Shown: one piece after another, positions 25,468-34,369 of the stretch
How positions within the stretch are numbered: position 1 is the stretch's first letter
Layout of the letters: the number at the start of each line of letters is the position of its first letter
The notes under the pieces: generated by a model
The model's database searches: none
What the model was told of the DNA's origin: nothing
Seen by the model: the letters and a program-made list of their open reading frames with translations, nothing else
Program-made: the position numbers and the translations under genes
Source: Balamuthia mandrillaris
Taxonomy: Eukaryota > Discosea > Longamoebia > Balamuthiidae
Assembly: GCA_031835245.1 (NCBI GenBank)
Contig: JAVKOQ010000474.1
Coordinates: 1 to 34,369 of the forward strand
Reading direction: 5' to 3'
DNA: 34,369 nt

Positions 25468-27602
25468 TTAAGGATCCCATTCAGAGTCATCGCTGGATGC
25501 CTGTTCTTCATCCTCATCACTAAAGTCGTCTTCCTCCAAGTCTTCTTCTGGCTGTGCAGCTTCTGCTTGTTCCTGTCTGTCTGGCTCTGGAAGCCTGATG
25601 TCCTCCGTTAGATCCTCCGCTTTGCTGTTTGTTGGAAGGTTGGTGAGAACATGAAAGAAGAAAGAAGAAGAGGAGGAAATAGCTAACGTTTGCTTTTGTT
25701 TTCGTGGTTTGGGTGGCGCTTCTCCTTTGAGGCCTTTGCGACGAAGGTTTAGTGCCATTATCAAGTCTCCGAATATATCCCCCTTTTGTTTGTTACCAAG
25801 TGGATCAGAAACAAAAAAAAGAGAAAGAAACAAAGTAGAGTTGAGAAAAATGATACCGTAGAGACAGGAGCGGTGGGAGCTGCCCGGCCAGAGACGGAGG
25901 GAGGGGCTTCCTCCAGGTCTTTCTGCTGTGCGCTCTTCAAACGAGACTTGTGGCCCTTCCGAATGTCAGCCAACAAGCTCGATCGAGCATCGCCTAAGAA
26001 AAATTCATTCTCTCAGTTACAAGTGGGATCAACAGAGAAGAGAGGGGGGAGAGAGAGAGAGAGAGAGGTACCACTATCAGCGACAGGTACAGCAGGAGGT
26101 GGCGGGGCAAGATTAGGGGGAGGGGGAGGAGCCATGCCAGGAGGCGGTGGAGGAGCCCCACCAGGTGGTGGTGGAGGTGCCATACCAGGCGGCGGTGGTG
26201 GCGGAGCCAATCCCGATCCCTCCACGGCCGGCACATCCACTAATAACGAAGAGGAAATTGCATCATTGGCAGCACCGCCCTCAGAAGAGGACGGCACAGC
26301 AGCAGCACCGCCCACATCAGGCAAGTCAGGCACATGAGAGGAGGGAGCAATGGAATCCAATGCTGTGGAACCGCTTGCAGCGGATGAGGAGAGCCCCCAA
26401 GAGATATCCGCCACGCGCGGCAGGTTCGGCAGCACGTTCGGCAGGTTGAACTCGGGAACCTGCTCCAGCTTTGGCCTGTACTTGTACTCCAAGGGAACCA
26501 CACTGAGGAGGCCTTGATCTCCCTCGGGACCCAACGTGATAGGTCCCGCCGCCAAGCCCGGCTTGCTCTCTCCAAGAAAGTTCTTGCCGGCGGAAGCACT
26601 GCCTGCAAGGTTGTCCAGAGACACGTACTTCTTGTAGGGGTTCTCCTGGGTGTTGAAGAGGAGGAGGGCGCTGATGGAGGGCAGCTGGTCAGGCAGCCTG
26701 CCGAGCCCTTCGCGGCGGTCGTTCTCGTGTTCCAGAGACCTTCTGGAGTCGCTTTCGGGAAGGAAGGGGTCATCTTGCAGAGGATCCTTCAGTCTGCCCG
26801 TTGTGGAGAATGTGGAAAACTGTTTTTTTAAAAAGCAGCTGTTGGTGTTGATAATAAAGGAGAGAGAGATAGTAGAGAGCAGAGAGCAAAGATAGAGGAA
26901 AGAAGAGAGCAGAGAGCAGAGAGCAGAGAGCAGAGAGCAGAGGGCAGAGAGCAGAGAGCAGAGAGCAGAGAGCAGAGAGCAGAGAGCAGAGAGCAGAGAG
27001 CAGAGAGCAGAGAGCAGAGAGCAGAGAGCAGAGAGCAGAGAGCAGAGAGCAGAGAGCAGAGAGCAGAGGGCATATAGAGCAGATAAGAAAGAAGAGACGA
27101 TAGAAGAAGACAGCAGGAAGCCAAAGAATACGAACGTGAGGAATTTCAGAGAGATGGAAGCGGGAACGTTTGGGAGGGGCGGGCTTCTGGTTGCCATAGA
27201 GCGGCAAGTATTGCGCCAATTGCTCAGGGGCGGGATACTTGGCGGGGGAGTGGACGGTGATGGCCTTGGTGCTTCCGGCAATGTGCTGCACTTTGGCCTT
27301 TGCCGCCTCGAGCCTTCTGTTCACCGCCTCCACTTTAGCCCTCTCAGCAGCAGCCTTGAATTATTTCAAAAAAAAAAAAAAAAAAAAGGGGGAGAGCGGA
27401 TCGAGAATGAAAAAGATGAAAAAAAATTGAGAGGAAGAAAATGAATGAGCAAAAGAAACATTATTACTCTTTGAGAGATGCGCGTAAAGACATTGTCGAC
27501 CGTCTTTTCCAACGTTTCCAACGCGTCAAACAGCTGGAAGTAGGACTCGCGCTGCCTCAAGTCCTGAAACACCACAGGCACATTACAGACCTGCGTTGCC
27601 AT
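25468..27602 (-). CDS. WASHC1: WASH complex subunit 1, 496 aa, 6 exons
   Basis: WASH activates the Arp2/3 complex on endosomes to drive actin-dependent sorting. Exons are 27602-27468, 27354-27136, 26819-26072, 25993-25857, 25782-25688 and 25624-25468, totalling 497 codons. The WAHD1 domain opens MATQVCNVPVVFQDLRQRES and includes GSTKAITVHSPAKYPAPE, LPSISALLLFNTQENPYKKY and a PEFNLPNVLPNLP motif. A proline/glycine-rich region at about residues 325-362 (PPPPPGMAPPPPPGGAPPPP-like) comes next. A WH2 helix follows (DARSSLLADIRKGHKSRL), then a connector (FGDLIMALNLRRKG) and an acidic tail ending SSDDSEWDP with the Arp2/3-binding tryptophan at 494. The order is that of a complete VCA module. Intron 2 contains a heptamer minisatellite. 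Confidence 0.95.
26050..26068 (-). repeat. CT repeat at donor of WASHC1 intron 3
   Basis: (CT)n in the transcript beginning 3-4 nt after the donor GT at 26071. Confidence 0.85.
26904..27070 (-). repeat. Heptanucleotide minisatellite (GAGAGCA)n in WASHC1 intron 2
   Basis: About two dozen near-perfect 7-bp units on the plus strand (TGCTCTC in the transcript), with occasional GGG variants. It fills the intron 26820-27135. As seven is not a multiple of three, all three frames show the same repeating peptide, which is an artefact. Confidence 0.95.
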
Positions 27603-28560
27603 CTTTCGATCTTGCTTTCTCTTTCGAACTTTCTTTTATTTTGTCCGCTTTTCAAACTGACGTCATTCATTACCTTTTTTGTATAAACATAATAGGATGT
27701 GCCCTCCTAATCGTTCTCAGCCCCAACCTAATAGAACGAGGCCAAGGTCTTCAAAGAGAGTTCTCTCGCTTTGCCCTCTGGATTAAGTGTGACCCTTCCA
27801 AAGATATTTGGGGGGAAGGCACTCAACGAGCCAAAGGAAACAAGTTAAACACCCGCGACACAGAGTAAGCGAGGAGAGAGAGAGCAAAGCACGGGAGGGG
27901 GTCTCCCACTCTGTGGATGATCCGGCCCTCTCGCTTCACTCTTCTCTCTCTCTCTCTCTCTTCGCCATGTGCTCCGTGACGTGGCGAATAACCTATTAAA
28001 GATGAAAAATTATCTCAATTCACCTTTTATAGATAACGTTTGGAGCCTTTTTGTTATGGGAGCATATATGGACAAGAGAGAGGACATGAGGGAGACACGC
28101 CGCATTCGAATTTGCTTCAAAGCAAAGGAGTCGAGAAATAAGTGTCCACATTTAATGCTCCAAGATTCCCGCTCCATTTACCGGACATTCTGTCCAGTCA
28201 CATACCGCCCTTTCGCAGTAGAGCGTTCAAAATTAATGAACAGGTGCGTTTGTTATGGGTTTTTTTTTGATTTTTGTTTGCGTTACACCCCAAGAAGAAG
28301 AGGAAACAAGAGCTCTTTCTTTCTTTCTTTTTCACTCTTTTTTTCCGCATCTTTCTTCTCTCTCTCTCTTTTTTTTTTGACCTTTGCCGACACACCCTTT
28401 GGTAAGGTATGAGCTCCTCACCCTGCTTCTTTTATTTGCGTGTGTGTAATGCTTTCATTTTTTTTTTTGACAAGCGGTTCGTTTTACCAGGCCACCACCG
28501 GGGAGAGAAGAGGAAGAGGTTTTTTTTATCTCTCTTCTTCATCTGCAAAACAAAAAAAAA
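27603..28560. promoter_or_regulatory. Divergent promoter WASHC1 / FERM-PH gene
   Basis: The 958-bp gap between start codons has no gene I can support. It holds a TGACGTCA palindrome at 27658-27665, 56 bp upstream of the WASHC1 ATG, and a TGACGT half-site near 27976. It also has a TC repeat (27941-27962) and long T tracts. A plus-strand open stretch at 27969-28240 ends near a GTGCGT donor and could be an untranslated or upstream exon, but has no recognisable domain. Confidence 0.4.
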
Positions 28561-28820
28561 ATGTTGAGCCCAAGAAAAGGCTCCACGCCGCTTACGCTGA
28601 AAGTCCATTTCCCGCCGAACGTCACCAAGGTGGTGCGCTTCGGGCGGGCTCTCACCGTGCGGGACGCTGTCCAGCTGGTGGCCAACAAGCAGGACATCAC
28701 CGACCCCGAGGAAGTCAAGCAGTACGGCCTTTTCATCCCGCGCCACTACCAGGCCGAGGCCGAGGGCTGGCTGCAGGCCAACCGCACTCTGGGCTCCTAT
28801 GGACTTGCCACCGGGGTTCG

Positions 28821-28867
<47 letters not shown>

Positions 28868-31855
28868 GTTTAATTGTTTTCTGCTCCTCTGAGCTTCTTC
28901 TTCTTTTTTTAAATAGGATCCGGTGGAGTTCAGGAAGTTATGGCACGAGCTGCGGATACAAGACATGATCGGGCGGTTGAGGCGAGTGACAGTCTCTGAC
29001 CAGATGACGATAGGAGAGCTGTTGCCTCACCTCGTCAAACAAATCAGCATGGAAGACATTCCTCTCGTAGACGCTAACCATGACGAACGTTTGCTTCTTC
29101 TTACTTTCTTCTCTTGTTACTTTCTTCTGTCTGCTTTCCTTCCATGTACTCACCCTAAACAAAAGTGCGCAAGCTGAATGAAGATACGTTGCTGCTGCAT
29201 TTGCCACTGCCACACCACACGGCACGGTTCATCGTGCTGCGCAACGGACCGCTCTCAGAGGAGATGAGCGATAGAGAGATCATGGCGAGCACCGCGTTGT
29301 ATCTCTGGCTGCCTCGGAAGGAGGGTCATCTCCTCAAGAAGGGAGATAAAGGGTTGGTGAAAGCGTGGAAGAGGCGATGGTTCGTGTTGAGTGGGGATCG
29401 TCTGTTCTACTTCAAGACGGAGCAGGATGGCACTCCCATCAATTACATTGCCGTGCAGAATGTAAACTTGTTGCAGGTCACCGAACCGTTTGACTCTGCC
29501 ACGAAGAGGAATCCAAGAGCTGCTTTTCAGGTTTGCCGTCATCTCCTTCTTGTTTTTTGTTCGTCTTGTTCTTCTCCTTCTTTCCATTTGCTTTTCGTTG
29601 CGTAAGACAGAGAAGTACTCAAAATGAGACAAACACAAATGCAGTTGGAAGCACCAGGCAGAGTATATTACTTACTTGCAGAATCAGAGGAGGAGCAAGT
29701 CAGCTGGACGCAGGTATTGCTGCGTTGGATTGAGATGCGGCCCTTCTTCGGTCCTGCTCGCCACTCCTCCATGAGACTCGTGCGACAACCGTCCTCTAAT
29801 CTCAGTGGCAGTCAACGCGCCAACAAGAAGAAGAATCATAGCTCTTGGGGAAGATTGTCAGCAAAGCCACGCATTCTTCGCACCAGAGAGAAACGGCAAA
29901 GCAAGGAGAAGGAGAAGCAAGCCAAAGCAGCGGCACGTGCCAAAGCAGCAGGGGCAACAGGAGAAGGAATGGATGGCAGTAGCTCGTCCATTGCTTCTCC
30001 TCGAAGAGCCACCATCGCTTCCATCTGTGGAGAAGACGGGGCGGAGGGGGAAGAGGAGGCAGCAGGAGAGAAGAGAGGAAAGGGAACACTCATGGCTCGA
30101 GACAAGTTCTTCGACAGGTACACGGAGGCTGAGGGCGATAGAGAGAGCGAAGAGGAGATGCCTCGTGAAGTGGTGGAGAGAGAGATACGTTTGGTGCTTA
30201 CCGACGGCAGCATTCAGCCTCTCATCATCGATGCCAATGTCATCATCTACGATCTGGTCTATGCCATCGCTGAGGCTGTAGGCTCCACCAACGCAAGTCT
30301 TATTTCTGGCAAAGACCAGAGCAGCTTTCGTAAAGGTAAGCGCTTCTCTTACACACAAAAACAAACCTTGACGTGACTTGGCTGTACATTCTCTTAGTGG
30401 AGTTGTTGGACCACCAACGTTCGTTGGCCGAGCAAAACATACCGGATGATGCCCTCTTTCTTCTGAAGAAAACCGGCATCGTTGATGAGTTCATCGGCCC
30501 CAACGACGTCTATGACAATCACTTTTTGTACGTTCAGGTCAGAATTGTTTCCTGCTTCTTCTCCTTCTTTCTCTTGTACTCCTTCCCTCTTCCTTCTTTC
30601 TTCTGTTGTTGACGTGGAAGAATCGCTGTAGTTGCCGCAACTGGAGGGCACGTTCCTGATGAACATCGAGTTGGAGGGGGAGGAGGTCTTGTCACAGCCA
30701 AGAGAGGGATGGCGGGAACGCTGGTTCTCTCTCTGTGGCAACAAGTTGTTCTACTACCATCGAGAGTACGAGAGTGGTAGTCGCTTGGGCAATACTCGTC
30801 AAAAGCAAACTTCAGAAGAGGTGGTTGTGGAGGAGGAGGCGGAGCGTTATCTTGGCTCCCTGCCTCTAAATTCCAATTCGCTTCTCGAGGTCTCCCTCTG
30901 CTCCGACTCTCGCTTCGTGCACGCGCAAGCCGAGGCAGCGGAGGAGCTCCAGTGGCGAAGCGACAAGAAGCAAACGGCGATGGGATTGATGATGGAGGAA
31001 GACGTGTTGAAAGACTGTGTACTTAAGCTCAGATTCTTGTTGCCAACAAGCGAGGATGCAGAAAGCGAAAAAGAACAGCAATTATCTGATGAGGAAGAGG
31101 AGGAGACAAAGCAAGGAGACGAGGAAGAGGATGGAGGATGGACAATTAGCTCGAAGGATGAGGAGCCAACATTTCGCAAGAAGGAAACAAGACGAAGGAG
31201 GAGGAGAAAGAGAGGTAACGGAGGAGAACAAACCGTCTTTTTGGTGGCGTGGGAGCCCAAGGTGGCCAGAAAATGGATGCGAGTGTTAAACGCGTGGCGA
31301 GGCTTCTTCTTGCCGGAAGAGAGCAACGGTTTGATGCTTCCAACAGGGAATGCTGAAGATGATGGTGAGGAAAGCGCAAAGCAGCAACAGAGGAGGAGGG
31401 AGAAGGAGAGAATAAGGCTGGATGAGGAGGGAGCTACGATGGATCCTTTTGTATGGGTGTTAGATATGAGGCTGCGGAAGGAGGAGGAGCAGTTGGAAAA
31501 GGAATTGAAACAGGAAGAACACCGAAAGCGACCAACTCATGGATCCTACGACAAACAGCAACGAGAACAAAATGAAGAAAAAGAAAAGATGAAAGAGAAC
31601 GAGGTTGAAAACGAAGAGACAACGACAGAGAAGATAGAGAGGTCAAGCACCACGCAACGAGGAGACAGAAGGTCACAACCTCCAGGATCCCCTTCCTTCA
31701 TGATCGGAAGAAGAGGGACGGCGTGGGGCTCCGAAACACAACAGAGCAACGGCTCTCCCTCTCCTTCCTCGTCGTCGGCCTCTTCTTCTGTGCCGGCCTC
31801 ACCGCGAGCACCACCGCCCCTACCACCACCAAGAGGAGTCAAACCCCAACAATGA
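28561..31855 (+). CDS. Talin/kindlin-like FERM-F0/F1 and double PH-domain protein, 948 aa, 6 exons
   Basis: Exons 28561-28815, 28917-29088, 29166-29530, 29645-30335, 30398-30537 and 30632-31855 sum to 949 codons. The N-terminus has a ubiquitin-like fold pattern as in talin/kindlin F0-F1 (TLKVHFPPNVTKVVRFG, QYGLFIPRHYQAEAEGWL, SYGLATGDPVEFRKL), then a second such module (LRRVTVSDQMTIGELLPHL). A PH domain lies at about residues 195-291 (GHLLKKG, WKRRWFVLSGDRLFYF, VYYLLAESEEEQVSW), split by an intron. A further ubiquitin-like segment starts near residue 444 (REIRLVLTDGSIQPLII). A second PH domain begins near 560 (GWRERWFSLCGNKLFYY) with a long acidic insert before VARKWMRVLNAW. The tail is charged and ends in PPPLPPPRGV. 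The family suggests binding of membrane phosphoinositides and adhesion or cortical signalling; orthology is not settled. Confidence 0.75.
28822..28863 (+). repeat. CT repeat at donor of FERM-PH intron 1
   Basis: (CT)n in the transcript, starting about 6 nt after the donor GTTCGT at 28816. Confidence 0.9.
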
Positions 31856-32055
31856 CAAAGTGCAAAAGAAAATTAGAGAGAGAAGGAATCTCACCAGCAG
31901 GACACCATCCAAGTCTTTCTTGAAATTCTATTTTGTTGTTGTTGAAGTTACGTTAGCTGTTTTTTTGTACAATAGTTCTTCCACGTGTTTGTTCTTTTGG
32001 AGAAGGAGCGAGGCGGAAGAAAATGATGCCGTTGCGCCTCAGTTTAATGCAGGCG
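31856..32055. terminator. Convergent 3' ends of FERM-PH gene and RTF2
   Basis: A 200-bp gap between the two stops with AT-rich stretches (31920-31985). No gene or clear poly(A) hexamer was identified. Confidence 0.4.
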
Positions 32056-32720
32056 TTAGACATAAGAACTGGTCAATGTTGTAAATCCGGTTTTGGGCTT
32101 TGTGCTGGATGTGAAGATGGAACGATAGGCATCGCTCACATAAGCATCTCCTGTTGTGGTTGACTTGGTGGAAGAAGTTGAAGTAGAGGACGAAGAGGAA
32201 GGCGCAGGAGCACGTGCTCGCTTGCTGCTCTTTGATTTTTCAGTCTTGCTCTTAGTCTTTTCTTTGTCCTTCTTTTCTTTGTCGGTTGCTGTTTTTACGT
32301 ATTGGGAGAAAAACATTGCGTAAGCAAGATGATAAAAATAGAGAGAGAGAGAGAGAGAGAGAAAGAGAACAGAGAGAGAAGCACATACATTTCTTTTCTT
32401 TCCTTTTGCGTTTCCTCTCTTTCCTATCTACCTGTTCTTGCCCTCTCTTCTCTTCGAGCTGCTGTCGAAGCCCTTCCACTTGTTCGGCAGTGCCATTGAG
32501 CGGCATCACGTCATCGGGCGTATAAGCCTTGCCGCATTGCAAGCACTCCGTGGAAGGAACCTCACGCAGGGCTCTCTTGGAGAACACGCAGCCGCAAGTT
32601 CTTAGCACTGAGAACCTATAAAGACAGAAATAAATGAAACCAAAACAAAAACATAACAAAAGAAAAAAACAAAAGAAAGAAAAGGAATGTATGTTAGAAA
32701 AAATAGTGTCAAAAATAAAA

Positions 32721-32774
<54 letters not shown>

Positions 32775-33109
32775 CAGAGAGACAGAGAGACAGAGAGAGA
32801 CAGAGAGAGACAGAGAGAGAGACAGAGAGAGAGACAGAGAGAGACAGAGACAAGACAGAGACAAGACAGAGACAAGACAGAGACAAGACAGAGAGAAGAA
32901 ACGTTAAAGAAAAGGAGAAAGGGGAGAAAGAAAAAGCTTACTTGTAAAGGCCATTAACTTCAAGGCCGGTGATAGGGCAAGCAAAGGGAGCCTCCCCATT
33001 GCCAGAGGAGACGTCGGCAGCAACGGCGGAGGAAGCTGCCTCTTGGTAGTGCGGATTGGCTGCAAAGTGGACCGGAATGACGTCCTGTTTATTTTTGGTT
33101 GTCAACATA

Positions 33110-33144
<35 letters not shown>

Positions 33145-33538
33145 AGGAGAAGAAGAACAAGAAGAAGAAGACGAAGAAGAAGAACAAGAAGAAGAACAAG
33201 AACAAGATGAAGAGGAGAAGAAGAACAAGAGGAAGAAGAAGAAGAAACAGAACAACAACTAGAAAAAAAAAGCAGGAGTGGTGCAAAAAAACCTTTAGAC
33301 TACGAATGTGAGAAAACTCAGAGGGCAAACTCTTTTCCAAGAGGTGGGTGATGAGGGCCTCCTTGTTGAAGAGGTAGCCCAAAGGGCAGCAGACGATGGG
33401 GTCGCGCAGGGGTTCCTTGCTGAGGGCGCAGCTTTGCCAGCGGGTGCGTTCCAACTCCGTCGGTGGGTTTCTCTCCGCCTTCTTCTTGAGCTTCACCAGC
33501 TCTGCCCTACTCGGTATCGAGCCTCCGTCCGCGCCCAT
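32056..33538 (-). CDS. RTF2: Replication termination factor 2 (RTF2) family protein, 282 aa, 4 exons
   Basis: RTF2 acts at stalled or terminating replication forks. Exons are 33538-33293, 33084-32942, 32615-32389 and 32288-32056, totalling 283 codons. The start MGADGGSIPSRAELVK leads into the first RING/U-box-like half (WQSCALSKEPLRDPIV, PLGYLFNKEALITHLLEK). DVIPVHFAANPHY comes next, then the second half with CPITGLEVNGLYKF, VLRTCGCVFSKRALRE and CLQCGKAYTPDDVMPLNG, whose cysteines fit the family pattern. The C-terminus is KE/KR-rich with a serine/threonine run, as in other members. Length is near the animal protein (about 306). All three introns contain simple repeats, pyrimidine-rich on the coding strand. 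It diverges from the gene at 33810. Confidence 0.93.
32340..32378 (-). repeat. CT repeat at donor of RTF2 intron 3
   Basis: CT dinucleotides with a TTCTC interruption in the transcript, starting about 10 nt after the donor GTATGT at 32388. Confidence 0.85.
32724..32895 (-). repeat. GA and ACAGAGAG/GACAA repeat in RTF2 intron 2
   Basis: A (GA)n block (32724-32766) changes into GAGACA units and then into GAGACAAGACA units up to 32895. In the transcript it is a CTCTGT/CTTGTCTCTG ladder starting about 45 nt after the donor at 32941. Confidence 0.9.
33108..33249 (-). repeat. TTC microsatellite in RTF2 intron 1
   Basis: GAA triplets with GGA, CAA and GAC variants on the plus strand, TTC-type in the transcript. 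It starts about 45 nt after the donor at 33292 and ends about 25 nt before the acceptor. Confidence 0.95.
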
Positions 33539-33809
33539 TCCTCTCTTTTCTTTCTTTTCTTTCTTTTTTTCTTGGAGGTTTCTTCCATGACGACATGTTG
33601 ACTGTCTACAAAAACAAGAAATTGGTTTATTTGCGGACATACTTACGTCATCTATTTTGGACTTTTCCAATGACGTCAGATTATAAAATGTCGACGATCA
33701 ATCGAACGCATGACGTCAGTATATTCTATATGTGTCGACGATCAAATAACGGGTATGACATCATCGCAATTAATGTCGACAGCGAGGAAGAAGTGAAAGA
33801 ACGTAGCAG
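33539..33809. promoter_or_regulatory. Divergent promoter with alternating TGACGTCA and GTCGAC sites
   Basis: Between the RTF2 start and the next start lie TTACGTCA (33643), TGACGTCA (33671), GTCGAC (33690), TGACGTCA (33711), GTCGAC (33734), TGACATCA (33756) and GTCGAC (33775). Successive sites from 33671 are 19-23 bp apart, so the pair repeats about every 40-44 bp. TGACGTCA is the classical bZIP (CREB/ATF) site; the factor for TGTCGAC is unknown to me. Confidence 0.6.
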
Positions 33810-34369
33810 ATGGACTGGCTGCATTGGCTGTTGGTGGCGGTGGTGGGGGCCTTGCTGGCCTACCTCTACGGCGAGTCCAGGGCAAGAGCTACGGAGTCTC
33901 GTCTCCGCCAAGAAATGAAGCTGAAGAAGAGCAAGAGTGGCACTCCACCCTTTCCTCCCGTCGTCCCTTCTTCTGCGTCTGCAGCGGTGGAGGAGACGGA
34001 GGATGGCAGTCTGTTCAGCAGCAGTAGCAGTCCCGTGCTACGCCAACGTCAGAACAAAGCAGTCGCCTTCTCCGCAGCCTTGCCTCCTCGCTCCAAATCT
34101 TCTCTTGCCGCTATCATTGATCCTCCCTCTTCTTCCTCCGCTTCTTCTCGTCCTCTTCATCCTTCTTCGCTCATCGACTTGATAGCCACCGCCGACAACA
34201 ACAACAACGAGCGCTCCTTGGCAAGCGAAAAGAAAAGACCCCACTCCACCTCTTCCCTCTTGAAAGCCCACAGCAGCGATGCTAGCACAGCCGCTCTTGC
34301 AAAGAGAGAGGGAGAGCAGAAGAAGAAGAATAAGAAGAAGAAGGAGAGCCAGAGGATGAGCGCTGAAAC
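33810..34369 (+). CDS. N-terminally anchored low-complexity protein, 5' part only
   Basis: I do not recognise the family. From the ATG at 33810 the frame is open for 186 codons to the window end without a stop. It begins MDWLHWLLVAVVGALLAYLY, a single membrane helix or signal anchor, followed by a charged stretch (ESRARATESRLRQEMKLKK). The rest is Ser/Pro-rich (VVPSSASAAVEETEDG, IIDPPSSSSASSRP), then a lysine-rich run (QKKKNKKKKESQRMSAE). Such a layout fits a protein tethered to the ER or another membrane with a disordered cytosolic region; the folded domain, if any, must lie further right. The ATG is 30 bp downstream of the last GTCGAC site of the shared promoter, which supports this start. 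Confidence 0.6.
   Translation, partial: MDWLHWLLVAVVGALLAYLYGESRARATESRLRQEMKLKKSKSGTPPFPPVVPSSASAAVEETEDGSLFSSSSSPVLRQRQNKAVAFSAALPPRSKSSLAAIIDPPSSSSASSRPLHPSSLIDLIATADNNNNERSLASEKKRPHSTSSLLKAHSSDASTAALAKREGEQKKKNKKKKESQRMSAE

Noticed and set aside
26904-27070. Considered as a CRISPR-like array because of its regular units
   Set aside because: Units are 7 bp without spacers, in a eukaryotic intron; it is a minisatellite.
26827-27333. Repeating Leu/Ser/Ala/Cys peptide frames in all minus frames
   Set aside because: They are produced by the 7-bp minisatellite in WASHC1 intron 2; the real exon (27354-27136) lies in the GSTKAITVHSPAKYP frame.
27596-27868. A plus-strand frame reading LLIVLSPNLIERGQG and onward
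   Set aside because: It overlaps the WASHC1 start region and its promoter, has no family match and no supporting splice structure.
27969-28412. A plus-strand 147-codon frame upstream of the FERM-PH gene
   Set aside because: It could be an upstream exon, but it enters T-rich intron-like sequence and has no domain; I keep it only as a note in the promoter entry.
32634-32957. RERERE-type plus-strand frame
   Set aside because: It is the GA/GACA repeat of RTF2 intron 2 read on the wrong strand.

Overview
This window looks like nuclear DNA of a gene-dense, intron-rich protist. The gene set (WASH complex subunit, talin/kindlin-like FERM-PH protein, augmin subunit, THO subunit, cytosolic ribosomal protein) and the many short introns (mostly 50-120 nt) fit a free-living amoebozoan of the Balamuthia/Acanthamoeba type. 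That placement is an inference; no rRNA or organelle marker is present. No tRNA, rRNA, CRISPR array, virus-like element or toxin gene was seen.

Layout. Positions 1-3705 are a Mutator-like (MULE) DNA transposon with terminal inverted repeats and a long transposase with a SWIM zinc finger. It sits just upstream of a splice acceptor of an alpha-L-fucosidase gene (GH29), whose 3' part follows (3730-4648). Next come an unrecognised type I membrane protein (4898-6342) and a long-chain acyl-CoA synthetase (6972-9759), all on the + strand. From there strands alternate: HAUS5 (-, 10729-14578), RPS11 (+, 14887-15607), UNC50 (-, 15853-17412), THOC2 (+, 18184-25364), WASHC1 (-, 25468-27602), a FERM-like/double-PH protein (+, 28561-31855), RTF2 (-, 32056-33538) and a partial membrane-anchored protein running off the end (+, 33810-34369). 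I built exon models by hand from GT/AG phase. For THOC2 (24 exons), ACSL (9), UNC50 (6), WASHC1 (6), the FERM-PH gene (6) and RTF2 (4) the exon lengths sum to whole codons without internal stops, which supports them.

The genes are not a pathway cluster. They are housekeeping genes of mRNA export (THOC2), translation (RPS11), replication-fork control (RTF2), Golgi and endosome trafficking (UNC50, WASHC1), spindle assembly (HAUS5), lipid activation and adhesion or membrane signalling. They are arranged as divergent pairs sharing short promoters and convergent pairs with 100-250 bp (once about 970 bp) between stops.

Three non-coding signals stand out. (1) The palindrome TGTCGACA clusters at four promoter regions, in two of them alternating at regular spacing with TGACGTCA-like sites. 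(2) Long pyrimidine-rich simple repeats on the sense strand start within a few nucleotides of many 5' splice sites. (3) A THOC2 intron carries an inverted, nearly identical copy of about 108 bp of a THOC2 exon 0.8 kb upstream.
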